From: Clostridia bacterium
GTDB lineage: Bacteria; Bacillota_A; Clostridia; Oscillospirales; CAG-272
Assembly (NCBI GenBank): GCA_017632155.1
Contig: JAGBRZ010000208.1
Coordinates: 1 to 34,244, forward strand
Direction: 5' to 3'
Length of the DNA stretch: 34,244 nt
The notes beneath the pieces are model-generated. The model was given only the letters and a program-made list of their open reading frames with translations. It was not told the DNA's origin and searched no databases. Shown piece by piece: positions 22,623 to 30,746 of this stretch; position 1 is the first letter of the stretch; every line of letters begins with the position of its first letter. The translations under genes were made by a program, and so were the position numbers.

Positions 22623-22964
22623 ATGAAAAACAAAAAAATGATTGTGAATGTAGTTATGATTTTGATTACGATTCTTGCGATCATCGCTCTCCTTATTTAC
22701 GACAACATTCAACAGAAGGAAGGTTTGGAGTCGGGGAATAGTGATATCCCCCTTGTAGAAGAGATTACTCCTCCAGATACTGTGTCTCAAACAGAGAGTA
22801 AGGTTCCTCCGATTTCTTCGGAAGATTCTTCAGAGCAAGAGGAAGTAAACGAAAAAGCAGAGGTTGAATTCGATATCGGTGATTATAAGCCAATTCCAAA
22901 AGATCCGACAGTAGAAGACATCACAATTGAATATGAAACAAAGGAGGCAGAAATCAATGAATAA
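22623..22964 (+). CDS. Membrane-anchored acidic protein, 113 aa
   Basis: ATG with an AAGGAGGAAC site. One N-terminal membrane helix (about residues 7-25) is followed by an exposed acidic Ser/Pro/Glu-rich tail that looks unstructured. No family recognised. It is coupled to the next gene, which has the same design, and both probably belong to the pilus or cell-surface module. Confidence 0.6.
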   Translation: MKNKKMIVNVVMILITILAIIALLIYDNIQQKEGLESGNSDIPLVEEITPPDTVSQTESKVPPISSEDSSEQEEVNEKAEVEFDIGDYKPIPKDPTVEDITIEYETKEAEINE

Positions 22965-23550
22965 ACGAAGAATGATATCTATCATCTGTATCGTTCTGTT
23001 GTTGGCGATGGTGGCAGGACTTGTCCTAACCCTTGTTCCTTGGAATCAAGGGATAACGGAAGAGACAAATTCCAAGAACGATGAAGAGCCAAATGAAACA
23101 ATCAACGATACAGACCACGAGGGAAAGCTTACGGAAACCAATCCTCCGGAACTAATTTCTCCCGAAGAAGGGCACACCTCCATTCCCGACCTCGATGAAG
23201 GAAATGAAATCTACCTTGATATGGATGTCGTGGCAAAGCTCCAATCAATGGAAGATGCGGGCAGAGAAGATGAAGTGAATCTGATCCTTGACACGATGCT
23301 TCTATTGATCAATGAATTTGCAGACAGGAACTATTCCGCGTTGGCAATTGCTCAAATTCAGAGGTTCTATTTTGATTTCCGAGAGGAGATCGGAACGATG
23401 GCGATAGACGAGCTTTGCCCAAAGATCAGCGACTGTATCCCCGCGAGCGGAATCGACCGAAACGAGTTTGCCGATCAAGTTCAAGGTGTATTTGGATTTG
23501 GCATGGACAAGGATTTTGGCTACATATATAGCGCGGAGGCGATCGAATGA
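22957..23550 (+). CDS. Membrane-anchored acidic protein, 197 aa
   Basis: Start at the ATG at 22957, preceded by AAAGGAGGCAG, overlapping the previous gene by eight bases. One N-terminal helix (about residues 7-25) is followed by a disordered acidic linker of about 60 residues. A compact domain of about 110 residues follows, containing two Cys (CPKISDC) that may form a disulfide outside the cell. Family not recognised. It overlaps the adhesin-like gene by four bases. Confidence 0.6.
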   Translation: MNKRRMISIICIVLLLAMVAGLVLTLVPWNQGITEETNSKNDEEPNETINDTDHEGKLTETNPPELISPEEGHTSIPDLDEGNEIYLDMDVVAKLQSMEDAGREDEVNLILDTMLLLINEFADRNYSALAIAQIQRFYFDFREEIGTMAIDELCPKISDCIPASGIDRNEFADQVQGVFGFGMDKDFGYIYSAEAIE

Positions 23551-25877
23551 AAAAGAAATTGAAGTTCCTTTTGACGATGTGTTTTGCAATCTTTCTGTTT
23601 TCAATTCTCACAGTATCCGCCAGTGCAGAATCGACTCCGTATGAACCAAATCGAACATCTTCCACGAGATATTTGTATAGTTCATCGGACTGTGACCGAA
23701 CAATTACGGTCAATTGTTATGACAGAGATACCGGAACACTGATCAAAGTCGTAAATCTTCGAACCAAAAAGAGCGAAGATACGTTGGCGATCGTAAGAAT
23801 TTACGGTTACCGACTGACCTCTTTTTCGAGTGATCAAGGACTGTGGGAAACGTGTAAGCTTGGAAACAGCCAAGGATTGCAAATTTACGGAGAGATCTAT
23901 ATTAAGTACTATTTTCGTACCGCAATGAGTAAAGAAAAGCTTACCGTCACTGTGTATATGGACAAGTTTAACGATCTTACTCTCACCGAACAGCATAAAA
24001 AGCAAGAACCATACGGTGCAAATCTTTCCTATGCGTCATATCCCGTTACCTACTCCCGAAACATTACGACAAACACAGGAAGATACGTTTCTATGGGAGG
24101 GGCATATACAGGGTTTACCATTCGAAGCGGATGGGAACAGTACGTCGCAGGAAATTTCTCCTACAAATGGGTGGATGATTACAAAAACATTGAGTCACCC
24201 ATTTCGAGTATGACATGGCGCGTGGTAGGCGCGACTTGTGATACGGGTGCGTTTTACAATGAGTTTAACGAAAATGAAGACGGACATTATTCCTATTGCG
24301 ACAATCGGACGATGGTGTGTGATTTCGAATATTTGAGGAACAAGTATACCGTATCCTTTAGCGCTAATGGCGGGACGGGAAGTGTTCCTTCTTCACAGAC
24401 CCAGTATTATGGGTACACCGTAACCATAGGAACAACTGTACCTACCAGAGACGGATATATTTTCAAAGGATGGAGTACGAGCAGTTCAGCGACGGCAGCG
24501 AGCTATCAACCTGGAGGGATATACACCATGGGAGTAACCCCAACGCTTTATGCGGTATGGGAGAAATACGATTATGAGTTTTCGATTTCGGATTTGACGG
24601 TGACATTGCCCGATGAGCTCTTTCCCAATACGACGATTCCTATTCGGGTAAGAACAGATAGCTGGGACAAGAACGATTCCTACGATGATGTTCCGGTAGA
24701 ACTTTACTATGATGGGAAGCTCCTTTCTACCCAATATATCGATTTCGCCCCGTTTCAGATTATCTATATTAACTTTAATTTGAACGTGGGATCGTCAACC
24801 GGAAGCCATACGATTGAAATAAGGATCAATTGGAACAAGAAGAGTGCAGAGACAAATCCTAACAACAATAGCGTTAAAACAGAGATTAATATTATCAGTG
24901 ATTCTTACGGATTTGAAATTCAAGCGCTGACGGGTAGTGCGCGCTATAAGGAAGGCACGGATGTGATGACGAGCTTTATCGTATATAACCATAGCGAAAG
25001 AATGGTTCTTCCCGATGTCAACGCCTCGGCAGAGTTTATTGTGTACTATTATGACGGCAACGAAAAAGTCCTGCTGACCAATCAAGTTTGGTATGATATT
25101 GTTATTCCTGCAAGTGAAAGTAATTTGATCTTTTTCCGCTGGACGGTTCCCGAAGATTTTGCAGGGAAAAACGTGGTTTGTCAATGCAGTATCAATCTGG
25201 ATGGAAGGCTAAAGGAAGGTAATCTTTTGGATAATGTAGTAACGCTTACAACAGTAATTGCGGATCGGGGATATTCTCAAACCTCCAATCCAAGTTATGA
25301 AGCAAAAGCTCCCGGCGATTACTATCAAGCAACAGCGCCTTCTATCAAAAACGGAAGTGCCTCTTGGAGTCTGTGGGAATATACAAACGGTGAGTTTGTG
25401 AAGGTTCAGTACGGAATCAAGATCTCAGGTGACACCCCATCCGTCCAACCCGGAAGTACGTGTGAAACAGCAATTTATGAAAACGGAAGTTGGACGATGA
25501 AATCGGGCTATGGAATTACACTGACATACGCCCCCACCATTACGTCGTTGTCGGGCAGCCAAATGCCTTCATCTTCGGATTATACGGGAATTCAGACGGT
25601 ATACGCTACATTTCCCGAATATTGCTATTCTACCGATCCCGAAGAATTTCGATCCTTGGAGTCGGTTGGCGGTGTTTGGAGATTCGAGGAAAACATTAGT
25701 GCAGATGGCAATGAACGACTTCACTATATTCCCGTATGGATGGAGGACGGTCAATATCGTGTTTCGGTTACGGTGACCGATGTATGGACACCGGCAGGTC
25801 TTGTCATGTCCGTTCGAAATTCCGAAATAATTGTCGTTGACGGAACGATCTTTGACGATTATTATATTGGCATTTGA
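23547..25877 (+). CDS. Secreted InlB-repeat/CARDB-like surface protein, 776 aa
   Basis: Overlaps the previous gene by four bases. Signal peptide of 27 residues ending ASA/ES. An N-terminal domain rich in Tyr and Thr reaches about residue 265. One InlB B-repeat/Flg_new module covers about 268-343 (YTVSFSANGGTGSVPSS, then DGYIFKGWSTS and TLYAVWEK). A CARDB-like domain follows at about 345-450 (TIPIRVRTDSW, NNNSVKTEINI). A second Ig-like part lies near 460-560, and the rest is of unknown fold. It has no LPxTG motif or C-terminal helix, so attachment is probably by the pilus or non-covalent. Likely an adhesin for cell contact; function inferred. Confidence 0.72.
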   Translation: MKKKLKFLLTMCFAIFLFSILTVSASAESTPYEPNRTSSTRYLYSSSDCDRTITVNCYDRDTGTLIKVVNLRTKKSEDTLAIVRIYGYRLTSFSSDQGLWETCKLGNSQGLQIYGEIYIKYYFRTAMSKEKLTVTVYMDKFNDLTLTEQHKKQEPYGANLSYASYPVTYSRNITTNTGRYVSMGGAYTGFTIRSGWEQYVAGNFSYKWVDDYKNIESPISSMTWRVVGATCDTGAFYNEFNENEDGHYSYCDNRTMVCDFEYLRNKYTVSFSANGGTGSVPSSQTQYYGYTVTIGTTVPTRDGYIFKGWSTSSSATAASYQPGGIYTMGVTPTLYAVWEKYDYEFSISDLTVTLPDELFPNTTIPIRVRTDSWDKNDSYDDVPVELYYDGKLLSTQYIDFAPFQIIYINFNLNVGSSTGSHTIEIRINWNKKSAETNPNNNSVKTEINIISDSYGFEIQALTGSARYKEGTDVMTSFIVYNHSERMVLPDVNASAEFIVYYYDGNEKVLLTNQVWYDIVIPASESNLIFFRWTVPEDFAGKNVVCQCSINLDGRLKEGNLLDNVVTLTTVIADRGYSQTSNPSYEAKAPGDYYQATAPSIKNGSASWSLWEYTNGEFVKVQYGIKISGDTPSVQPGSTCETAIYENGSWTMKSGYGITLTYAPTITSLSGSQMPSSSDYTGIQTVYATFPEYCYSTDPEEFRSLESVGGVWRFEENISADGNERLHYIPVWMEDGQYRVSVTVTDVWTPAGLVMSVRNSEIIVVDGTIFDDYYIGI

Positions 25878-25956
25878 TCTTGCGAATCGGGAAAATAAGA
25901 ACTTAAAATAGTACGGATTTGTGAACTAAAAAACAAATCAGAAAGGATTCGGAAAT

Positions 25957-26295
25957 ATGAAATGGAAGAAAGTTTTATTAATTTTTATGTTATCTCTTCT
26001 TCTGCTCTCGCTCTTTTCGGTTACTGTGTTTGCCGCTGAAAACGGTGATGTTGCGGGCGCAATTGAGGATACATGGAATGAAGCCAAAGGACAGATCAAA
26101 GACGTGGTGAACAAGGTGGTGTTTCCTGTCATTGATCTGATCCTTGCGGTGTTGCTTTTTGTAAAGATTGCGACGGCTTATATGGATTACCGCAAACACG
26201 GTCAGTTTGAGTGGGCACCTCCCGCGATCCTTTTGGCAACACTCATTTTCTCTCTTACCTGTCCGCTGTACATTTGGAATATTCTCGGCATGTAA
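25957..26295 (+). CDS. DUF3852/VirB2-like membrane protein, 112 aa
   Basis: ATG after CAGAAAGGATTCGG. Signal-peptide-like start (about 28 residues ending FAAE), a short helical stretch, then two membrane helices joined by a short basic loop (MDYRKHGQFEW). This is the size and topology of VirB2/TrbC-type conjugative pilins, and DUF3852-type proteins occupy this position in clostridial elements. First gene of the type IV secretion block. Confidence 0.65.
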   Translation: MKWKKVLLIFMLSLLLLSLFSVTVFAAENGDVAGAIEDTWNEAKGQIKDVVNKVVFPVIDLILAVLLFVKIATAYMDYRKHGQFEWAPPAILLATLIFSLTCPLYIWNILGM

Positions 26296-26301
26296 GAAAA
26301 G

Positions 26302-26330
26302 AAAGGCTCGCTCATTCGAGCGAGCCTTTA
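26302..26330 (+). terminator. Hairpin between VirB2-like and VirB6-like genes
   Basis: A perfect 12-bp stem AAAGGCTCGCTC (26302-26313) with GAGCGAGCCTTT (26318-26329), ATTC loop, and a short T-tail. Probably a partial terminator or mRNA stabiliser letting the VirB2-like gene be expressed more than the rest. Confidence 0.7.
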
Positions 26331-26352
26331 CCAATCAGGAAGGAGTGAAACA

Positions 26353-27279
26353 ATGTTTGATTGGATTGGTGATTTAGTATCAGGCGTAGGGAACGCAATC
26401 AGTTCTGCGTTGGCTTCGGCTTGGGAAAGTATTTCCTCAAGTATATGGGGGAATTTTTTGGAATGGTGTTATACCATGCTCTATGGAGGCTTGGCTGAAT
26501 TCTTCAGCATGATGTCGGGAATCGGGGCAGATCTGTTTGAACTTTCTTGGGTCGAAGCCGCTCTGAAGTTCTTTTCTCTGTTTGGCTGGGGATTATTTAT
26601 CGCAGGGATGGTGGTTGCTATTTTTGATATTGCGATTGAGTATCAGACGATGGGGCGAATGAATATTAAACGGCAGGTCTTACCGTTTATCTGGGGATTG
26701 TTAGCGGTGAATCTGTTTACAATCGTTCCCGTGCAGCTATTTAAGTTTTGCATAAACCTTCAAAATACCTTTGCAAATGATCTCGCTTATTCGGTGGTTG
26801 GTATGAATCTCAGTTTGGAAGAAGCTACAGAAAATGTAATGTTGCTTCTTCTGCCTAACGGTAATTTTTTTACCAACCCGCTGCTGAGTCTGCTGTTTCT
26901 CATCTGCCTTGGATATTGTGTGATTAAGTGCTTCTTCTCAAATATCAAACGAGGAGGAATATTGCTCACACAAATTGCCGTCGGTAGCTTGCATATGTTC
27001 AACTTACCGAGAGGATATACTGAAGGATTTACGGGCTGGTGTAAACAGATTATAGCAATCTGTTTTACGACGTTTATGCAGACAACGCTGCTATTTATGG
27101 GCTTGATTACGATTCATACCCATCCATTGATCGGTCTTGGTGTAATGCTTGCGGCAAATGAGGTTCCTCGTATTGCTCAGCAGTACGGACTGGATACGAG
27201 CATGAGATTCAACGCAATGAGTGCGGTACATACCACAACGACGGCAATCAATCTCGGACGAATGATTGCGAAGAAATAA
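26353..27279 (+). CDS. VirB6/TrbL-like conjugal transfer membrane protein, 308 aa
   Basis: ATG after GGAAGGAGTG. At least five membrane helices follow an amphipathic N-terminus of about 60 residues. Typical TrbL/VirB6 features include a large loop with MNIKRQVLPFIWGLLAVNLFT. The C-terminal segment QQYGLDTSMRFNAMSA is typical of DUF6045-type TrbL relatives on Firmicute elements. It forms part of the inner-membrane channel. Confidence 0.75.
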   Translation: MFDWIGDLVSGVGNAISSALASAWESISSSIWGNFLEWCYTMLYGGLAEFFSMMSGIGADLFELSWVEAALKFFSLFGWGLFIAGMVVAIFDIAIEYQTMGRMNIKRQVLPFIWGLLAVNLFTIVPVQLFKFCINLQNTFANDLAYSVVGMNLSLEEATENVMLLLLPNGNFFTNPLLSLLFLICLGYCVIKCFFSNIKRGGILLTQIAVGSLHMFNLPRGYTEGFTGWCKQIIAICFTTFMQTTLLFMGLITIHTHPLIGLGVMLAANEVPRIAQQYGLDTSMRFNAMSAVHTTTTAINLGRMIAKK

Positions 27280-27288
27280 GGAGTTCTT

Positions 27289-27567
27289 ATGAAAAGACAA
27301 TATATTTATCCCCACAATATGCGAACCAAGGTGAAGCTATGGTTTTGGACACTGAAGAATCTGATTATTCTCGGAGTCGCGCTCGCCATTTCCGTAGTCT
27401 CTTGGGTAAAGATCGATTTTGTTCTCCCTGCCGCGGTCACAGTTGTGTTTGCATTCTTGACCATGCGGTTTGATGATTCTTCGATCTTTGATTTTATCAA
27501 AACGGCGTGGCGTTATTTTGTGGGAACACAGCAATATTTTGAATGGAAGGAGAGAAAAAATGACTAA
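27289..27567 (+). CDS. VirB3/PrgI-like membrane protein, 92 aa
   Basis: ATG with AAGGAGTTCTT before it. Basic start, then two close membrane helices (about residues 20-60), then a conserved-looking amphipathic end. Size, topology and position directly before the VirB4 genes match VirB3 and PrgI-type proteins. Its last codons overlap the next start by eight bases. Confidence 0.65.
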   Translation: MKRQYIYPHNMRTKVKLWFWTLKNLIILGVALAISVVSWVKIDFVLPAAVTVVFAFLTMRFDDSSIFDFIKTAWRYFVGTQQYFEWKERKND

Positions 27568-28135
27568 AAAGAATCAATCGACCGCCGAGCTTGTCGGTAT
27601 GAGTCATTTTTCAAGAAACGGGTTGCAGACAATCTCTCACGGAGAACTGGTGTATTTTCTTGTGCAACCCACAAACATATCGGTTCTTTCCGAGACGAAT
27701 ATCGAGCTGAAGATTCAGCGCTTGATGCAGCTTTTGAGCGTTCAACCTGATATTGAAATTATCTGTGCCGATGCAAGAGAAAATTTTGAACACAATAAGC
27801 TTTCCCTTGCAAAAAAAGCAGAGAAGGAACAAAATTTGAAGATTCAGCTTCTGCTTCGAAAAGATATGAAATATCTTGACGATATTCAGCTTCAGATGTC
27901 TACCGCCCGTGAGTTTATGTTCTGTTACCGAGTTCCTCATACGAGCAATGAGCAGACGCTTGCGGTATTGAATCGTTTGGAAAAAAAGATCAACGATCAA
28001 GGCTTCGATTGCAAAAGAGCAACGAAGGACGATATTAAACGTTTTCTTTCTCGGTATTTCGGTCATATATGCGAATATACCTTGGACGATGTAGATGGCG
28101 CTCAGTTGATCAAAAAGTGGATCATTCCCGATTAA
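27560..28135 (+). CDS. Conjugal transfer protein, VirB4 N-terminal-type domain, 191 aa
   Basis: Start at the ATG at 27560 with GGAAGGAGAG before it; a longer frame runs inside the previous gene. Soluble, alpha/beta, with features of the N-terminal region of VirB4/TraC ATPases (GELVYFLVQPTNI, then IELKIQRLMQLL). The typical nucleotide site is missing. It probably makes a split VirB4 with the next gene, a layout common on clostridial conjugative elements. Confidence 0.65.
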   Translation: MTKKNQSTAELVGMSHFSRNGLQTISHGELVYFLVQPTNISVLSETNIELKIQRLMQLLSVQPDIEIICADARENFEHNKLSLAKKAEKEQNLKIQLLLRKDMKYLDDIQLQMSTAREFMFCYRVPHTSNEQTLAVLNRLEKKINDQGFDCKRATKDDIKRFLSRYFGHICEYTLDDVDGAQLIKKWIIPD

Positions 28136-28154
28136 GGAAAGAAAGGAGAAACGA

Positions 28155-29984
28155 ATGTCACGCAAACAATTACTTCCGGAGCATGCGATTCAAAGCGAAG
28201 CTTATATTAAGGATTTCTTTGATCGTATCGTTCCTACTACCATAAAATTTTATGCAGATCATTATATTTGCGGAGATACTTATCGCTGTACCTTTGCTAT
28301 GAAAGAGTATCCTCCGTCCACCGATGAACAGGCAATTCTATCGCGCTTCGGCGACAAGGAAGCCGTTACGCTTCATATCTATACCCGATACGTTGATGCA
28401 AGCGAACAGAGTAAGATTTTGCAGAATGCCAGCCGAAAAAACACGCTCCTTGCCAATTCCAACGATATTGAGGAGATCGTGGAAGGTCAAGGCAATCTTG
28501 GCGATGTGATATCGCTTTTGAGCGATCTGCGCAAGCATCACGAGCCGTTGCTTCACTGTGCAGTATTTCTTGAACTCTGCGCCAACAGCCGAGAAAAACT
28601 CAATGAATTGCAATCCGACGTAATGATGGAATTGACAAGGCAAAAGATCTCGGTAGATAGGCTTACGTTGCGCCAAAAAGAAGGCTTTATTTGCAGTATG
28701 CCCTGCGGATATAACGTCTTTGGAACGCAGTTTGAAAGAGTGCTTCCCGCCTCGTCAGTCGCTAATTTTTATCCCTTCAACTATTCGGGCAAAACCGATC
28801 CCAACGGTTTTCTCATCGGTAAGGACAAGTTCGGTACGAATATTATATTCGATCCCGACAGAAGATCCGATGACAAAACCAATTCGAATATTCTGATTCT
28901 CGGAAATTCCGGTCAGGGAAAGTCTTATCTTCTCAAACTCTTATTGACCAATATTCGAATGAGCGGTAAGTCGGTTATCTGCCTTGATCCCGAACAAGAG
29001 TATGAAGATTTGTGCAACAACCTTGGCGGATGTTATATCGACCTTATGTCGGGACGGTATATCATCAATCCACTCGAACCGAAGGAGTGGTCAGATATGA
29101 ATTGGGAGGTGGAGTCGGATGCTCCCGAAGCCTTCAGAAAGGCAACTCGGCTCTCTCAGCACATCTCGTTTTTGAAGGACTTTTTCCGCACGTACAAGGA
29201 TTTTGATGACGCGCAGACGGATGCCCTCGAAATCCTCTTGGCACGCTTGTACGCAAAATTTGGCATCACAGACAACACGGATTTCACCAAGCTCAAGACT
29301 ACCGATTATCCGACAATGGCTGATCTGTATGCTCTCGTAGAGGAAGAGTATCATAAATACAAAAAGGCTTCGAAATCTCTCTTTACCGAGGATCTTCTCC
29401 GTGAACTTTGCCTCGGACTGAATTCGATGTGCATCGGTGCGGAAAGTAAGTTTTTTAATGGTCATACGAATATTACCGATGACAGATTCCTCGTCTTCGG
29501 AGTCAAAGGACTTATGGATGCCAATAAAAAACTCAAGGATGCGATGCTCTTTAACATTCTGTCCTATATGAACCACAAGCTCCTCACCAAAGGACACACG
29601 GCAGCATCGATTGATGAGCTTTATCTTTTCCTCACCAATATGACGGCAATTGAATATATTCGAAACGCCTCTAAGAGAGTGCGAAAGAAAGACTCCTCGA
29701 TGATTCTCGCGAGTCAGAATATCGAGGACTTTTTGTTGCCCGATGTCAAGGAAATGACCAAACCTCTGTTTTCGATCCCGACACATCAGTTCCTGTTTAA
29801 TGCGGGAAATATCAATCCCCGTGAATTCAAGGATATGCTTCAGCTCGAAGACGCTGAGTACGAACTCATCAAGTACCCGGAACGTGGTACATGCCTTTTT
29901 AGGTGCGGTAATGAAAGATATTTGCTTCAGGTCACTGCCCCCGAATACAAGGCAAAGCTCTTTGGAAATGTAGGAGGCAGATGA
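28155..29984 (+). CDS. virB4: VirB4-type conjugation ATPase, 609 aa
   Basis: ATG with AAAGAAAGGAGAAACGA upstream. Walker A GNSGQGKSYLLKLL is near residue 251, CLDPEQEYEDLC follows, and the Walker B-like SIDELYLFL lies near 487. A late motif SMILASQNIEDF is as in TraE/VirB4. The enzyme energises type IV secretion channel assembly and DNA transfer. The protein is shorter than 800-residue VirB4s because the N-terminal part is a separate gene just upstream. The stop overlaps the start of a seven-codon remnant. Confidence 0.92.
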   Translation: MSRKQLLPEHAIQSEAYIKDFFDRIVPTTIKFYADHYICGDTYRCTFAMKEYPPSTDEQAILSRFGDKEAVTLHIYTRYVDASEQSKILQNASRKNTLLANSNDIEEIVEGQGNLGDVISLLSDLRKHHEPLLHCAVFLELCANSREKLNELQSDVMMELTRQKISVDRLTLRQKEGFICSMPCGYNVFGTQFERVLPASSVANFYPFNYSGKTDPNGFLIGKDKFGTNIIFDPDRRSDDKTNSNILILGNSGQGKSYLLKLLLTNIRMSGKSVICLDPEQEYEDLCNNLGGCYIDLMSGRYIINPLEPKEWSDMNWEVESDAPEAFRKATRLSQHISFLKDFFRTYKDFDDAQTDALEILLARLYAKFGITDNTDFTKLKTTDYPTMADLYALVEEEYHKYKKASKSLFTEDLLRELCLGLNSMCIGAESKFFNGHTNITDDRFLVFGVKGLMDANKKLKDAMLFNILSYMNHKLLTKGHTAASIDELYLFLTNMTAIEYIRNASKRVRKKDSSMILASQNIEDFLLPDVKEMTKPLFSIPTHQFLFNAGNINPREFKDMLQLEDAEYELIKYPERGTCLFRCGNERYLLQVTAPEYKAKLFGNVGGR

Positions 29985-30004
29985 TGAAGATTTACGAAGT
30001 TTAA
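29981..30004 (+). pseudogene. Seven-codon remnant after virB4
   Basis: ATGATGAAGATTTACGAAG followed by TTTAA: the VirB4 end carries GGAGGCAG just before this ATG, as if a real gene should start here, but it stops after seven codons. It probably marks the broken start of the next T4SS gene, disturbed when the cargo entered. Confidence 0.4.
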
Positions 30005-30038
30005 ATGATTTTTATCTATGTGAGTAGTAAACTCTTTC

Positions 30039-30160
30039 ATGAAGGAAGGTGATTATCGCATTTTGGGCAGCGGTAGCCAAGAGTGCTAAAAAGGTTTTAC
30101 AAATCCTTCTTGGCGATAAAAAAGGCAGAAAATTTTTGGGCTATGTCATTGGCATAGCCC
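30039..30160 (+). repeat. Direct repeat, left copy (122 bp)
   Basis: Matches 32647-32768 at 118 of 122 positions by manual alignment. It starts at ATGAAGGAAGG and ends exactly at the 3' side of a hairpin GGGCTATG/CATAGCCC (30138-30160). The two copies bracket the AT-rich cargo; the right copy is the working start of the next T4SS gene. Confidence 0.9.
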
Positions 30161-30195
30161 GTTTTCGATTATGGATTACATGCTCAAAAATATAG
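30049..30195 (+). pseudogene. Truncated copy of the 170-aa T4SS membrane protein
   Basis: A GTG frame of 48 codons whose first 38 or so residues match the gene at 32657 (FWAAVAKSAKKVLQILLGD, then KKGRKFLGYVIGIA). It then diverges into unrelated sequence (RFRLWITC) and stops. The membrane helix is lost, so it is a broken duplicate. Confidence 0.85.
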
Positions 30196-30292
30196 AAGAA
30201 AAAGTGGAAATAGCGATATGATCTTTGTGATTTTTTAGAATATTTCAATTTATATTACACATAAATATTTACAAAAAAATATCAAAGAGGTA

Positions 30293-30321
30293 TTGAAAAA
30301 ATGCAAAAAAAGGTGTATAAT
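30293..30321 (+). promoter_or_regulatory. Possible promoter of the cargo genes
   Basis: TTGAAA (30293-30298), 17-base spacer, TATAAT (30316-30321). It overlaps the first codons of the following gene, so if real it implies a later start; A+T richness makes chance matches likely. Confidence 0.4.
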
Positions 30322-30735
30322 GTATACCAAGAAAATAAAAGGAAAGGTTGTACGGTATCTAAACTGTACAAAACAAAAGGCATGTGTACTTTTATAAAAA
30401 TGGAATATTTAGTTGCGAATGCACTGGTGGAACTGTATGAAAACAAAAAAATTGACAGAATTTCGCTAGACGATGTTCAAAACTATGGAATTAAAGTTGA
30501 GAAGATTTTAAATAAAATAACAGGTACACAAGCTATACTTTTATATTCTAATCAATATACTAGAGAGTTTTTACAAGATTATTCTGATTATTTTGTGTTT
30601 GAAGAGAATTATATAAAGATCAAATCCGGGGTTTCTATTGATGATATTAGAAATCACATTTTGTCGTATATTTCTGTTGATATATTATTGGCGTTATTAG
30701 ATGAAAGTACATTGAAAGTAATTAACGCTGCCTAG
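30301..30735 (+). CDS. Unknown cargo protein, up to 144 aa
   Basis: The ATG at 30301 has AAAGAGG about nine bases upstream. A consensus-like promoter overlaps this start; if that promoter is used, an internal Met (30382 or 30400) would be the start. The sequence is helical and lysine-rich, with a hydrophobic end (SVDILLALLDESTLKVINAA) and no membrane helix or motif I know. It ends 11 bases before the HD dNTPase gene, so the two form one unit and it may be a regulator, partner or sensor of that enzyme. Confidence 0.6.
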   Translation: MQKKVYNVYQENKRKGCTVSKLYKTKGMCTFIKMEYLVANALVELYENKKIDRISLDDVQNYGIKVEKILNKITGTQAILLYSNQYTREFLQDYSDYFVFEENYIKIKSGVSIDDIRNHILSYISVDILLALLDESTLKVINAA

Positions 30736-30746
30736 GAGTATGGGGT

